Numbered from the stretch's first letter, positions 33,816 to 45,277 are shown. The stretch is DNA of 64,000 nucleotides from Zhengitettix transpicula (GCA_037074705.1 CM073596.1:51240001-51304000); one strand, 5' to 3'. The notes: a model not told the origin generated them from the sequence alone. Numbers and translations: made by a program.

Positions 33816-34429
33816 TAATAATAGACATAAAATAAAAGAAATAAACAAATTAATTTGAATTTATATCCCATTCACTTTATTTTTATAGTTATATGTAGAC
33901 ACTAGCATATTTTTGGCTTGTAATTCTATATTATTAGTAAGCTTTATGATTTTTTTTGTTGATTAGTTCGGCTATTAATTAGAATTGGGATTAGATTTCA
34001 AAGTAACGGATATTTTACTCCTTGAAAGTGCGAATAGGTTAATTCTTCAACGCCATAAGGAACGGAAAGTAGAAGATCTGTTTCTGTGGGGGTTTCCTCT
34101 TGAGCTCTCACGTAAACCTATCTCGAAGCTCGGATCCTCTCCATCTCCGTGTTTGTCATCGTATTTAATAGAGATCCAGCGAGGGCATTGCTTAATTAGA
34201 CTTTATACCGTTCTCTCAGTAATGAGTATGTTCTCTCTGGGCTTTCAACAATCTCCTCCCCCGTCATGCCTCCCCCCTCCCACCCCGACAACATTAACTG
34301 TAATTGCCGCTCTTCGCAAATTGTCGCACACACACACACACTCACGCACAAAAGATTACCTTCACGTGGAGACAGACATGACTCTCTCAAGCGTTGGCTA
34401 ATTTTCACGCTACTTTGTCGGAATATCCT
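33816..34429. other. unique sequence
   Basis: The 138-codon frame at 33985-34401 overlaps two others and includes a CA microsatellite (34326-34341). No motif recognised. Confidence 0.3.
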
Positions 34430-35560
34430 TCCAGTTTTGCAGCGAGGTTACCTCCATTGTTAACCTGATTTACGGTTGGCGGAAACTTAAATATGGCGGT
34501 TACGAAAATACCTTCCGCGTTCCATTGTCTATACCGAAGGAGAATTCTCACATTTGCTGACGATTTATTGGTAATTAAAGACAAAGAAGAAGATCCACAG
34601 AAAAATGTGCACAGTATTGACGTAGTTTTTTTTTTGGGGGGTGTAGACAGGCTATGTATAGGGTAATCCACCACATAGTGGCATAGGAAATGGATTTGAA
34701 AGGGATGATGCGGAAGGGTGGAGGAAGGTAGCCAAAGGTAACTAGGGCCCCCGGGCTGTGGTTTAAGGATCATACCCGGCATTCCCCTAAAATAAATGCA
34801 AAACAAACCGTAGAAAAACCTGCATCAGGTAGGTCGGGCATTGGGTACTTGTCCCACGTTCTTCCGATAGCGGGAGAGGAGTTTGCTGTGGGGACGCAGT
34901 ATTCCCTTCTCCGTGCCTCGACCAGTTTAGGAGGTAGGTGGCTGACTATTCCAATGGGAATAGCGGACAACTCTTACCGTATGCCCAAGGTCTGTGACCC
35001 CGGAACATACACCTCTCAGAAAAGGCCGAGGTGCCTCGGTTTGTGGGAACCTTAGTTCAAAAACGGAGAGGGAAAGGAATCCCCAAAGGTAGCTCCTTCG
35101 TATCTCTCCTGACGTAGGAATGGACATCGATAGACAATAAAAACAATAAAAAATAATCGACTGCGGGAGGAATAAAGGAAATTTAAAAAGTAATGAATCA
35201 GGGAAGTGCGGTAATACGGTAAGTGGAAGGCAGAAAAACAGACAGTAAGTCCAACAAACCTATTTGAACAGGAAGAAAATTATTAAAGTGGACAGATATG
35301 ATAACAAATTAAAAGGGGTCGAAGAAGAGTAAATGAGAGGTGGAAAATAGTTACATCGTGACTTTATTAGAGGAAGAGAAAACTGGATCCGACACAACCT
35401 TGAGGAGAAAATGTTAACTCAAGGTTGGAGTTCCAGGTACACAATGGAAGAGGAAGAAAAGCTCGTTTGTGGATTAATTGAAAGGAGAAGGTGAGTTGGA
35501 GTAGGAAATTTACAGACCAAGTCAAGATGAACTACAGAATAGTTAATAATAATAAAAATA
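34430..35560 (+). pseudogene. LINE reverse transcriptase fragment split by a SINE
   Basis: At 34544-34617 the plus strand encodes ILTFADDLLVIKDKEEDP, the reverse-transcriptase catalytic block (F/YADD followed by a hydrophobic run). The FADD codons are at 34553-34564. The frame is cut at 34625 by the SINE-like copy 4. Beyond it (35118-35560) the strand shows only weak RT-tail resemblance (RGRENWIRH, and a GRGRKARLW-like stretch near 35446-35480). An ancient LINE disrupted by a younger SINE. Confidence 0.65.
34626..35109 (-). mobile_element. SINE-like retroposon copy 4, full 5' end, with target-site duplication
   Basis: The 8 bp TGACGTAG is found at 34618-34625 and 35110-35117, precisely bounding a 484 bp insertion with its A tail on the left (minus strand). 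Its 5' end, GGAGAGATACGAAGG, matches the start of copy 5, so this is probably the true 5' terminus. A ~20 bp internal deletion removes part of the pre-tail region. Confidence 0.85.
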
Positions 35561-36014
35561 AAAAAGGAATGAAAATGAAAGGAAACTAAATTAATTGAAA
35601 ATTAAAGAGAGAGAAACGGAAGACGAGGACGAGGTGGAGATTAAAATTTACAGTACAAATCCAAGGCCCGATTAGCAGCCACTCGCAAACTTAATAATGA
35701 TAATAAAGCATAATTATTCTAAAATATCAGCAATCAATTATTAATCTTTTTATTTGTAAATAAACCCTATTCCAGGATGTTTTGGGTCGAAATTTGTCAT
35801 TAAGATAATGAGAAAAACAATAAAATTCTCTGTCTTAGCGGGATACTTATAATTTTTTAAATAATTATTATTGAAGATTGAAAATATCTAAGTTATTTAT
35901 TTTATTATTTTTAGAAAAATAACCGGGACTAATTTTAACTTTTTAAAGGGACTTGAAAATCAATTTGATTAATTGAATACATGAAATAGCTAATAAGATG
36001 GGAACATTAAATAT
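35561..36014. other. AT-rich unique sequence
   Basis: No feature recognised. Confidence 0.35.
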
Positions 36015-36040
36015 AATCCATATTACAGACACAAAACACA

Positions 36041-36074
36041 ACGTTTCATCCCCAGTCTTCGGGACATCATCAGG
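36041..36074 (-). ncRNA. hammerhead ribozyme motif, well preserved
   Basis: Minus strand: CAC, CUGAUGA, extra U, stem II GUCCC/GGGAU, GAAAC, GUU, GUG. CAC/GUG gives stem I. Both boxes intact. Confidence 0.72.
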
Positions 36075-36262
36075 TGATACATTAATAAAATTATTTAATA
36101 TCTTATTGATGATAAATTTGTCTTGTTTATGTTATAACACGAGAAATATCCAGTTCTTGGATAAACGCATTAAAATATATATGTATATAAGAGTACAACA
36201 TATGGCTGTTATTGTTACATTGCCATCAATTTATGTATTACGTAATTTTATTAATTTATAAT

Positions 36263-36294
36263 CTGATGAGATGCAAAAGATGGGATGAATCGTT
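36263..36294 (+). ncRNA. hammerhead-like motif, second box changed
   Basis: CUGAUGA, GAUGC...GGGAU region, GAAUC in place of GAAAC, GUU, GUG. Mirror partner of 36041. Confidence 0.55.
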
Positions 36295-36778
36295 GTGTTT
36301 GTAATATAGAATATACTTAATACTTCTAACTTGTTGGCTTTTTTATTTATTTAACTATAATTAATTTCGTATTTAATTAATGTTTATTTTCAATTAATTT
36401 TTTTGCCTTTATTACATAATTATATAAATAATATTGAGAGACGCGGCGTGTTCAATTGCTTTATCGAGTTAGTCTTTTTAAGCAAACAGTCACTGTACTT
36501 CAACTTAGTGCAGTGATTTGTTAAAAGAATCAGTGTCCTTTTCTTTTTATTAAAATATTTTCCTGGATTTTAAGGAAGCAAATCCTTAAACAGTCCCAAT
36601 TTTTTGACAGTTGAAATACTTTATTTAATATCGTCAGTCATTTTACAGTAGTTATCTGTTTAATATTTGTCCATTATCATCTGTAACTTCACTCCTGTAA
36701 ACTATAAATTCATGTTTATTGTAAATGACAGTCAGTTAAGTTCCATGTATAGTAAATTTTCGTAATCTGATAAAAATA

Positions 36779-36990
36779 AGGATGCCTCCGTGAGTGTATT
36801 AAAGCGAACATGGGGACCAGAATGGAACCTTGAGGAACTCCCAAAATATGTATTTGTTCCCAGTCGTCTGGTAAGTGATGTTCTTCAGTTCCGTAGACCT
36901 GTTACAAATTACGCATGGGTCTGGTAGGGGAAAATTGTTGTTAATAAACCTTCTGTATCGCCTAAAGGAAGGGGAAGGTGGGCGGAATCT
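36779..36990 (-). pseudogene. LINE reverse transcriptase fragment (motif B)
   Basis: The minus strand near 36841-36800 reads GVPQGSILVP, the conserved RT motif usually GVPQGSILGPLLF. It is preceded in another frame by RYRRFINNN-like residues compatible with the 'YLxxRxQxV' segment. A frameshift separates them and there is no catalytic ADD downstream. A 5'- and 3'-truncated relic. Confidence 0.65.
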
Positions 36991-37351
36991 CATGACGCTA
37001 CGATTTTGAGCTGTTGCTGCTGACGAAGCGCTCTGAGCTCACGCTAGACAACGGAAAAGCCTCTGGTGTATCGTTCGAGAAACACAAGACTAAGCAAATC
37101 TGTGACATTCTAGTTTTAACGACCAATTTATCACTTCCTACCGAGATAAATTCCACGCATTCACTCCTCGCGACGGCGAAGTGTTATGACATTCTGGGTA
37201 AAATAACGGAAACGGGGTAGTTAATTAAATAATAAAAATATGTATTTGCAAATAATGTTGAATATTATCTGACATTTAATCCTTTACAAAAAAAAGTAAA
37301 TAAATTGGAAAACAAATTTAAATAAAGCAACTGACAAAAATAGAACTACAC
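36991..37351. other. unique sequence
   Basis: The frame at 37014-37220 has no recognised motif. Confidence 0.3.
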
Positions 37352-37383
37352 AACGTTTCATACTTAATGTAATACTTCATAAG
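37352..37383 (-). ncRNA. hammerhead-like motif, one core change
   Basis: Minus strand: AACAC, CUUAUGA (G5 to U), extra A, stem II GUAUU/AGUAU, GAAAC, GUU, GUGUAG. Stem I CAC/GUG present. A mirror 3' half (AAGGACGAAACG at 37473-37484) follows on the plus strand, so this was probably a two-armed element. Confidence 0.6.
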
Positions 37384-37521
37384 GTGTTCAAGGGATTATT
37401 ATATATCTAAATTTCAAATAAAAAATAGATTGACAAGTGTTAAAAAATGTCAAAATTATATCAAATTCTAACTTAAGGACGAAACGTTTTAATTTAACGT
37501 CTGTTTTGAATTAAAAAAAAA

Positions 37522-37713
37522 CAATTAATAACCTTATACAGACACTTTTTAAATTTATTGTTATTCTGACGACGTTTCGATACCTTTTTGTATCTTCTTC
37601 AGGTATTTTCCTACAGAGAAGATATTTACAATTGATTAGACTTATAGTATCATTGTACAAAAGTAAACAAAATAATAATAAATATTAATAAAAATTAAAA
37701 GTGTCTGTATTAA
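37522..37713. mobile_element. small hammerhead foldback element, one ribozyme left
   Basis: Inverted ends CCTTATACAGACACTTTT (left) and AAAAGTGTCTGTATTAAGG (right) bound ~190 bp. The left arm holds the hammerhead at 37571-37602; the right arm has lost it. Confidence 0.65.
37571..37602 (-). ncRNA. hammerhead ribozyme motif, well preserved
   Basis: Minus strand: UAC, CUGAAGA, extra A, perfect stem II GAUAC/GUAUC around AAAAAG, GAAAC, GUC, GUC. Both boxes and stem II intact. Stem I weak (UAC against GUC). Confidence 0.75.
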
Positions 37714-38167
37714 GGAAGAAACGTTACGTAATCTTTTTTTCTGTCAGTTGTTTTTTAAAAAAAGTCCTGTCTTCTGACCCTTTTTATTTTTTTGTAAAAA
37801 GTAGATATTATATAAAACAAGGACACGAAAACGTATTTTTCATGGATGTAAAAAATTTTCCGCTCTTACCCCAAAGAGTATTATAATACTTTATAATATA
37901 TTTATTTTCGTCATTTTTATTAATATTATAAATTAAATAATTCAGAAATTTTATTATATTTTATTTAACACTCAGTAACGCAATGAAAATATTAAAATTG
38001 TTAAAAATATTTTAACTTATAATTATTACTCTTTAAACGTTATAAATAATTTTTTGATCATCTTTAATAATAATAGTTTTAAAAATCATAAACAGGGTTA
38101 AATACAAAATGAACAAAAGAATATCACCATAATGTCATATATAATATTAATAGTGGCCAACGTAATT
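37714..38167. other. AT-rich sequence
   Basis: No clear feature; possible decayed PLE upstream of the next fragment. Confidence 0.3.
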
Positions 38168-38345
38168 ACGGAAACTGTTACATAGGGCAAACTAAACGTG
38201 ATAATGAAACCAGATTAAAAGGACATATAAACGATTAAAAAGTTTTAAATCATCTTATATACTTTAAAATAAATGTATGTATTTGATTGGGATAATGTGG
38301 AAATTTTAGACATTGAACAATATTAATTTATCAGAAATGGTACAT
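38168..38345 (+). pseudogene. Penelope-like GIY-YIG endonuclease fragment with C-terminus
   Basis: Encodes NCYIGQTKRD...TRLKGHIND (38168-38238), then after a frame change FDWDNVEILDIEQY (38283-38325), then a stop and FIRNGTY. Both the CYIGQT block and the FDW-x-NV-x-ILD-x-E-x-Y block are characteristic of PLE endonucleases and occur in order. Dead copy. Confidence 0.8.
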
Positions 38346-39996
38346 ATTAAAACAACTTTTAGCACACTAAATTCATATGACACTTTAAAATTAAGAAATA
38401 ATTACAAACCATGATTTTTTAATTTTTGATGTAATTTTATAAAAAAAATTAGTTAAATATGAAGTTTTTATATACTTTCTAATTGGTAAAATTTATTATT
38501 AAATTTCAAGAATGAATAAATTTATTATTTTATACAAATATTATAATAGATTAATAATAATAAAAAATTTGAAATATTGTATGAAACAAAATTGTTACCG
38601 TAGTAAGAAAATGTATTGAAACGGCGTTAAAGTGTGAAATAAAATATTTTATATTGTCCGAAAACGTTTCTTTAATTAATAATAATTTATTTATTTCTCT
38701 ACGACTACGACAGATTTTATATCAACAGTTACTGTAATTTTATGCTACTGCTTATAGTGGCGTTGAAATTAGAAGACACTTTGGGGTGTTACCACTGATT
38801 GCTGTGATTGTTCGGCGACGCTTCTTGTCCCCGATCCTGTCTTTAGTCGCGTTATATTTTCTGTCTTGGAAAAAATTCAGTTTCTGTCCACTAGTATATT
38901 GAGAAATTAACAATAAATACTCCGTAACCTTGTAATTCTCTTTTTTAGTTTATGTCAAGAGCTTCAACGTGATTCATTTTAAGGGGGTGGTTTTTTTTTT
39001 GGATTCAACATGGAGGCCTGAGTTTTTCCGCGGACTGGGACTGTAAGTGTGTGTGTGTGTGCGTAGAACCATTAGCAAATAGTCAGTCACGTCGTGTGCG
39101 GACTTGACCTCCTGTCCGTATTATTTAAAATGGCGGTCGAGGGAATGGCGCGAGTGTGCGACCATGTGCGGACCAGCGAAACATTAATTTTCCGGCTGCC
39201 TCGACCACGTGTGTCCCCTGTCATTCGTCTCACGCACGACGCGGACAACCGTGAAAGCCCCCCTCTTGCTTCAGTCTCATCTACGCAGAGAGGGTCGACG
39301 ACATCATTTAATATATATGATAAATAAATTAATAATTTATTTTATTATGAAAATAGATAATTCATTCTGCTTGCACACGCATACCATTAGGTGAAAAATT
39401 CAGTCCTGCATCTATAACAATTTCAGAGAAAATAAATTACATAACAATCCGTAACATTGACAAGATAGGGCCTTCAGACTCGCCGTAAGTAAACCGTACA
39501 TGGAGATAGTGGTAATCGTAGAAACCCTAGGACTGACTGGTACGGACAAACTCGTCTGGAATAATCCTGGAGCGTAAACACAATTGTGGGGAATAAATCC
39601 TTATTAATCAAGAATCTTTTTGTCCCGGTTTCATTCACAAATATTATTTACGCACATAGTATAGTAGATATATAAGGAATGATAAGGAACCATTACGTCG
39701 TCGCCATTTTCCACATCCGTGTGTGATTGTGTGACGCCACGCGTCGTTCATTTTATCTCAGTTTAAAAGGTTTTACCACCGCCGAGAAAAGCTTTTTCAT
39801 AACTCACAACTTAGCAAACTCCAATTTTAAAGGGGGTTGTGACCGTTGGCAGCAATTTATTCTAACCTATATAAGGCTATGTGTGACGCCGCAGCCACCG
39901 CCTAGTACGGGAATCGTAAAGAAAAGAAGAGAAACGTCTCAGAGGGGATCCTGTATACAAAGTTACTATGTATATAAAATTAATTTTGGTTTTGTA
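38346..39996. other. AT-rich, then GC-richer unique sequence
   Basis: 38346-38760 is very AT-rich. 39000-39290 is GC-rich with a GT run at 39046-39061. No gene supported in either. Repeat R7 lies inside. Confidence 0.35.
38796..38838 (-). repeat. dispersed short repeat R7, copy 1
   Basis: Minus strand GGGGACAAGAAGCGTCGCCG followed by AACAATCAC. Near-identical strings occur at 50314-50362 and 52567-52610 on the plus strand. Confidence 0.55.
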
Positions 39997-40028
39997 CTGA
40001 TGATGTCGCAAATTAGCGACGAAACGTA
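39997..40028 (+). ncRNA. hammerhead ribozyme motif, well preserved
   Basis: CUGAUGA, extra U, perfect stem II GUCGC/GCGAC around AAAUUA, GAAAC, GUA, GUGU. Every core position and all five stem II pairs are intact. Stem I is weak: the flank is GUA rather than CAC. Confidence 0.75.
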
Positions 40029-40111
40029 GTGTAAAAATATTTTACTGACTTCAAAAAGACTGTTTTTTATTTATATTGTATCTTAAATCGTCAGAATATA
40101 TTCATATATAT

Positions 40112-41147
40112 TGTAATAATCAAAATTAAAAACATTTGATTATTTTAAATTATTTAAAGAATTTAATCGTGTCCCACGTTGTGGAAACATTTTGTTGTAA
40201 TTACAAAGGTGGCTTAACAAATAAAAAAATTAATTTTACAAACAAACAAAGATTTTTATTATCAAAATTAAACAATTTAACAAATTAAACATGACTCATT
40301 CTCTCAGGGTCTCAACTGGGTTTGATAACGGCAATAATTCAAAATAATTAAAAAACACAAAATTAAATTTAATAGGAACAGATTTTACTCCTCAATTAAC
40401 AAAACTAAATTTAATTGTCGACGGAATTAACCTACAAAGATTGCTTCTAATTTACAATTTTTTTATCAATAAGAAAAGAACGATATCTGACATCTATCTT
40501 TTAATTCGGTTTACATATATGAATTCCGTGAAATTTTAACTTACGGTACTCAGGCAAATTTGGCTCGTTCGTACACACACACTTTATATACAGGCCATTT
40601 TTAACACTGATTCTAATAACACTTTTAGTTTGACGAAATGGTTCACTGTTCGTTTAGGAAATGTTATTCTCTCGTTCCAAATTTTATTAGCTGCTGGATG
40701 CAGTTGCCTGGCTGCCACAATCAAAGACAATGGTCTAAATCACGAATGTAATAGTTTAGACTCTGCGCTCTAAATGTTTAGCGTCGAATGTTTATGTCTT
40801 TACGTCGCAGACTGCAAATTGTAGAAAAAAAATATTTCTAACTGTTATACTACAAGTATCCAAATACTTTTTGGTTATTTTACTTCTGGTCTGTTCACAG
40901 CTATACTTCCACGACGACTTAATGCGAACGAACGTTGATTTCCAACTCAATTAATTTCAGTTCCGTCCTCGACTAAATTCCATAGCTGACTGACTATCCC
41001 TCCGTTCTGTGCGCGTTATTCCTTCTTCCAACCAAGACAACAATACTCTCCTTCATTGTCGCTTGTAGTGTTCGGTACCGCCGTCAATAATGTTTCTCCA
41101 ACAATTTAGATTATCAATTACAATTAATGCCTTAATTAATAGGCATT

Positions 41148-41150
<3 letters not shown>
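40112..41150. mobile_element. solo-LTR-like element, copy 2
   Basis: About 1,040 bp, collinear with 18235-19203, with the same TGTAAT...GGCATTACA ends in AT-repeat DNA. The right flank is a 28 bp AT microsatellite (41151-41178). The middle differs from copy 1 by substitutions and small indels, so the two insertions are not recent. Confidence 0.55.
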
Positions 41151-41181
<31 letters not shown>

Positions 41182-42215
41182 GATAATTATTACAAGACGT
41201 GTTTCGAAATTTGTAAGGAAGTATTCATGTCCGCTAAAGGAACCTCATTCTTCCCGACACTCCTCTGCAAAAAATTACAGGGTCATATTTAAGTTCGTAA
41301 CTTATTTTTCTGAATGACAGAACTAGTAAAAATGATCACCGCGTTACATTGATACATTCCAAGTGTCACAAGGATTTTTCTTCTTCTGTCGGTCGCCAGG
41401 CCGAAAACTTCATGTTGTTACGAGCCTCTATGGGCAGGTGGCTCTTCTCTACCTCTCCATCCTCAGGCAAAAATAAATCAAGATATTTAATGAAAGTTGA
41501 GAGAGACTGTAATATTGCCTTCATAAATCATTTACTGGGGACTGACCGTGATTAGTCGATATTGCAAAAAAAATAACCCTATCAATCACGTAACTTCCTT
41601 TCGTGAGGCATTAAGCCGTGAGGAAAGTTTACAAACGGAATACAGTAACGTAATGAACCTCCTCTACAGAGTGGCGAAGAACAAATAACAAAGAAAAAGT
41701 TTATTATTATAGGGCGGTTCAACCCAAAATCCATACAGTCGGCACAGATTCGACGGAGATCAAAGACAAAGGAAAGGCAAACAGTAACGATACGTGCGAT
41801 GTGGTTCGAAACTTGTAATAAAGGAACATTAACCGTGTTAATGCGAGGTAATGGGACCTCAAATCCAGCTCCCACTCATTACTTCTCTTCCGTCCTGTCC
41901 GGAAAGCAACGTGGACAGGATTTTACTTGCACGCGGTCATTTTATCGTTTGAAATTTATTACGTTGAATGACAGGACCTATGAAAATGTTATGTTCCTCG
42001 ATATTATTAAACAGGACGACCTCCTTGTTACATTGACCATATTTATAGCTTCAACTATGCAACTGCGCCATCTATTACACGTAAATAATGAATATTAAAT
42101 AAATAATATATATATATATATTTCTCGGACTTATATACAATTATTCTTATGCAATAATTTTTTTTACTCACCATTTGGTTAAAATTTAATTTTTATTTTG
42201 CATTTTACAAATACA
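41151..42215. other. unique sequence
   Basis: Frames at 41582-42098 overlap on both strands with no recognised motif. AT microsatellite near 42105-42121. Confidence 0.35.
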
Positions 42216-42246
42216 CCGTTAATTTCTAAATTGAGGACGAAACATT
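42216..42246 (+). ncRNA. hammerhead-like motif, 5' box destroyed
   Basis: ACACC, then a degraded first box, UUUCU...GAGGAC stem II, GAAAC, AUU. Aligns with the 14206 motif except for the first box. Confidence 0.4.
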
Positions 42247-42422
42247 CCGAATTTTTATGTTTATTATCAATAAATTACATCTTACAAAATTGGTTGCGTT
42301 CAAACATTTATAATAATTAAAAATTAAAAATTTATCTTTGCCTTACTCGAATTAAATATAATTAGTGCAAATTGGCCAATCATGATTTATAAACATAAAA
42401 ATTTAAATTTAACTAAAATGTT

Positions 42423-42436
42423 AAGGACCTCTTCAG
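42423..42436 (-). ncRNA. hammerhead-like motif, 3' half deleted
   Basis: Minus strand CAUCUGAAGAGGUCC is intact, then a deletion removes GAAAC and joins to the usual downstream UUUUAGUUAA flank seen at 51757. Confidence 0.4.
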
Positions 42437-42668
42437 ATGTCTCTAAAAAATTAAATAAAAAATGTAATACAAAAACAATAGATGGTTTAATCCCAAACAA
42501 ATAAATTACGTATAACATGTTTTTTTTACATTATTAAAGAAACTATTGAAAAAGTTATCAATTTGAATCAAACAATTTAACAGAAAAAAAAACATCCTTC
42601 AGTCGATTTCTAAGGCTTAAATGAGGAATGGAGAAACACAATGTAAAATACGAAATGTATTGTTTGCA
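42437..42668. other. AT-rich sequence
   Basis: No feature recognised. Confidence 0.3.
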
Positions 42669-42770
42669 ACTGTAAAGCGTGTTATACAGGTCAGACCAAG
42701 CGAACGCTTCAAACGAGAACTAAAGAACAGTTTGCTAAGTTAAAGGTACCATTAGAAAAACAATATGTTG
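42669..42770 (+). pseudogene. Penelope-like GIY-YIG endonuclease fragment, longest open stretch
   Basis: About 34 codons stay open: CNCKACYTGQTKRTLQTRTK and on to EQ-x-AKLK. The C-x-C-x2-CYxGQTKR-x-L pattern is the PLE endonuclease signature. The downstream FDWxNV block was not found. Confidence 0.75.
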
Positions 42771-43419
42771 TAACAAGGATACAAAAATAATTGGATTTAT
42801 TTTTAAAAAAAAATTTAGTTGGGTGATGAGCTTAATGCTACAAATTCGATCCAATATAAATTCAATTATTGTAAACACACAAAATTTAAATTTTATTTAT
42901 GTTTCTGAACTATTACAATGTAAAATACTTGATATTTGGAATAATTATTTATTGTTTTTAAAAATATTCGGTTACAAGAATGTCAGGTTTGTGAAGTGTT
43001 TGATTGAATTTGTTTACTCTCATTTAATAGTTTTATTCAAATTTACAACTTAATTTGTTCCTTGTAATTTCGTTTCTTTATTAATGTATAAGGAATCGCA
43101 TTATAATTATTTATTTTTTTGGGGTTGAATCTCTTATTTGTTTTTTTTTCAGTTCATTTCTCAATTAATTTTTTAGATACATCTCAAGACGATTGAAATG
43201 GTTACGTATTTTAATTTCATCAAAGCCTTTATTGACCGGTCCTCATTTATAAAACAATCACAATTTCTTTACTAATTGCTCATTACATTATTTAATGGTA
43301 AAGTTGAGTTTAAAAATAAATTCAGAGTTTTGGCCAATTTACACTAATTATAATGATAATTTTTCTTCAAGTGGATTTTGATTATTCATTAAATTTATAA
43401 TTTTTTTTACAGATTTAAT
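42771..43419. other. AT-rich sequence
   Basis: A very degraded hammerhead-like string (CUCAAGA...GAAAUGGUUACG) at 43183-43207 is about 500 bp 3' of the endonuclease fragment, but it is too altered to call. Confidence 0.3.
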
Positions 43420-43620
43420 GAAAATGCAGTTTACATTGAAAAACGACGTTTCGATATGTATTTGTACCTTTTTAAGCTCTTTTATAATTATAATTAAATG
43501 TTAAAAGCTATTTGAAAGTGTATTTTAATTTTTTTTCCCCGAGGTACTTCTTAACACAATACACAAATAACTAGTCTTAAATTGGTCATAAATTGAATTA
43601 TATGTCATATAAACAGGCAG
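43420..43620. mobile_element. hammerhead foldback element, decayed
   Basis: The left side carries a minus-strand hammerhead after a TGCAGTTTACA-like arm. The right side (43560-43600) has AAATTGGTCATAAATTGAAT, matching the right arm flank of the 27396 element (AATTGGTCATCAACTGCGTT). The right ribozyme is lost. Confidence 0.45.
43445..43476 (-). ncRNA. hammerhead-like motif, decayed first box
   Basis: Minus strand: CUUAAAA, AGGUAC/AUAUC stem II around AAAUAC, GAAAC, GUC, GUU. Second box intact. Confidence 0.5.
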
Positions 43621-43779
43621 AAAATATTCTTGGTAACACAGAGGGTTATTAAATATAAAAGCCAAAAATTCAGAATTTTTTAAAATTAAAAATGGGAATA
43701 ATTCAATATATACCGTGCCTAATTAGAGAGAGTATCAACGAAGAAAGATTAATCAATTATTGAAATTTAATTGTTTTTC

Positions 43780-43813
43780 CTGATGAAGTCATCATATTAC
43801 GGGTCGAAACGTC
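43780..43813 (+). ncRNA. hammerhead-like motif with intact boxes, poor stem II
   Basis: CUGAUGA, extra A, GUC...GGGUC (few pairs), GAAAC, GUC, AUGAUAU. Both conserved boxes are perfect, but stem II is eroded. Confidence 0.55.
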
Positions 43814-45033
43814 ATGATATATTGTACGGGACACTGATTTGTTAAAAGCTCATAGAGACCAGTTTTGTCAGTCTCCTTTGCCCTTTGCCACCAACTGACG
43901 TCATTCAACGGTTGGAGTGGTAGACCTTTTCCCTGGTTATGATCTCCAACGTTCCATTCCATCGCGTGGTTCCTTTGCGAAGGGGGCAGAGAGAGAGAGA
44001 GAGAGTTATGAGCTCCATGCAGAGCAAATGTTTACCGAAGGTTATCGAACTGCCGACAAATTTCCTGCCAAGACCCCTTCTTGTGATGTGTATCAGGATG
44101 CTTGCTTTCCCGTACCCCTCAAGTCTTCTCTCATTCAAGTTCTCTGCTACAGGGGAAGGAAAAACATTACATTAACCGTAACATACTATTCCGGTAGCTG
44201 CTGAGTTATGTAGCCAAATTTCCTTATGATTATTCCTGTCCTTGCTTCATTTCTATCGTCAAGCATGTTGTTTCACGAATATTTGGAATTAATTTCTATT
44301 TTTCATGACTGTCTGCCTTCATGGTTATTTATTTCATGATACGGACAGTTATTTAAATGTCCTACAACTTATTTGACGTAGTGATTCACACTTCCCACCA
44401 AAGTTTTCATAAAATACTCCAAAAAATAATTTCAGACGATTTTTATCCGGTTTATATAAAAAATATCTCAAAACAAAACTGAAAAAATAAATTTCTAATC
44501 AATTTTCGCTTCAGAAACAAGTAAATAATAAGATTAGTATAAATGTTAAATTACAATTACTTGAATAATATTTAAAATATTTATAATGAGGTAACGATCG
44601 AATACTAATGCTTTTTCGTCGTTTATTTAACTATCATATTCAGTTTACTCACTTTCAAATTGACAGATTTATATTTTTAATTATATAAATATATACATTG
44701 AATACCATAGTTGTTATTTTGTATTTTATTTTATGTGATATATATGTATTATTGGGTGTGCGATGTATTTATGTTTTTAACTTGTCCTATTTCGTCAGTA
44801 AAGGACTAATGGAACCAATCAATAAATCTTATTTTGGGCCCTAGTGTTCCAAAAAAAAATCTTTCATTCTCAAAGAATCTACATTTTAAATTAATGGACT
44901 TGTTTTATTCGTACAGCATTTCTATCATATATATATTATTTATAATTTATTAATAAAATTGTATAAAGACTGTATCAATAATTCAGATAATCATAATGTG
45001 ATATGCAAAAAAATTCTTTGTAAGACTGTAAGG
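43814..45033. other. unique sequence
   Basis: GC-richer at 43850-44200 with a GA run (43988-44005). The three overlapping frames there have no motif. The remainder is AT-rich. Confidence 0.35.
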
Positions 45034-45110
45034 CATGTTACATAGGACAGACCAATAGGGCATTAAAAACTCTCTTGCAAGGACATATTTTTACATTTGA
45101 AACTGTCTAG
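45034..45110 (+). pseudogene. Penelope-like GIY-YIG endonuclease fragment
   Basis: Encodes KACYIGQTNRALKTLLQGHI in one frame, the PLE endonuclease signature, then stops. Degraded sequence to 45215 could be the rest of the domain. A hammerhead motif follows on the same strand about 170 bp later. Confidence 0.8.
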
Positions 45111-45277
45111 TGACAAACATTTCAGAAACACATGACGACTCAAAACCGTTTTGACGTAAAAATATTATATTCTGAAGTCCATAATTATTATTGGTTTTGC
45201 ACTTTAAATACAATTATGTTCTCAAACTTCCCTTCGTGTGTATATTTCAGTATTGGTTCTTTTATGTAGTGGCACAC

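Larger units (their letters stand above)
36015..36315. mobile_element. hammerhead foldback element, both arms present
   Basis: Left arm (36015-36100) and right arm (36235-36315) are inverted copies: TATTACAGACACAAAACACAA against its complement at the right, outward hammerheads, and inner ATTAATAAAATTA in both. The interior is ~135 bp and non-coding. Confidence 0.65.

Noticed and set aside
33985..34401. 138-codon plus-strand frame
   Set aside because: Overlaps two other frames and includes a CA microsatellite; no motif.
43183..43207. CUCAAGA...GAAAUGGUUACG string
   Set aside because: Position downstream of a PLE fragment is suggestive, but both boxes are altered.
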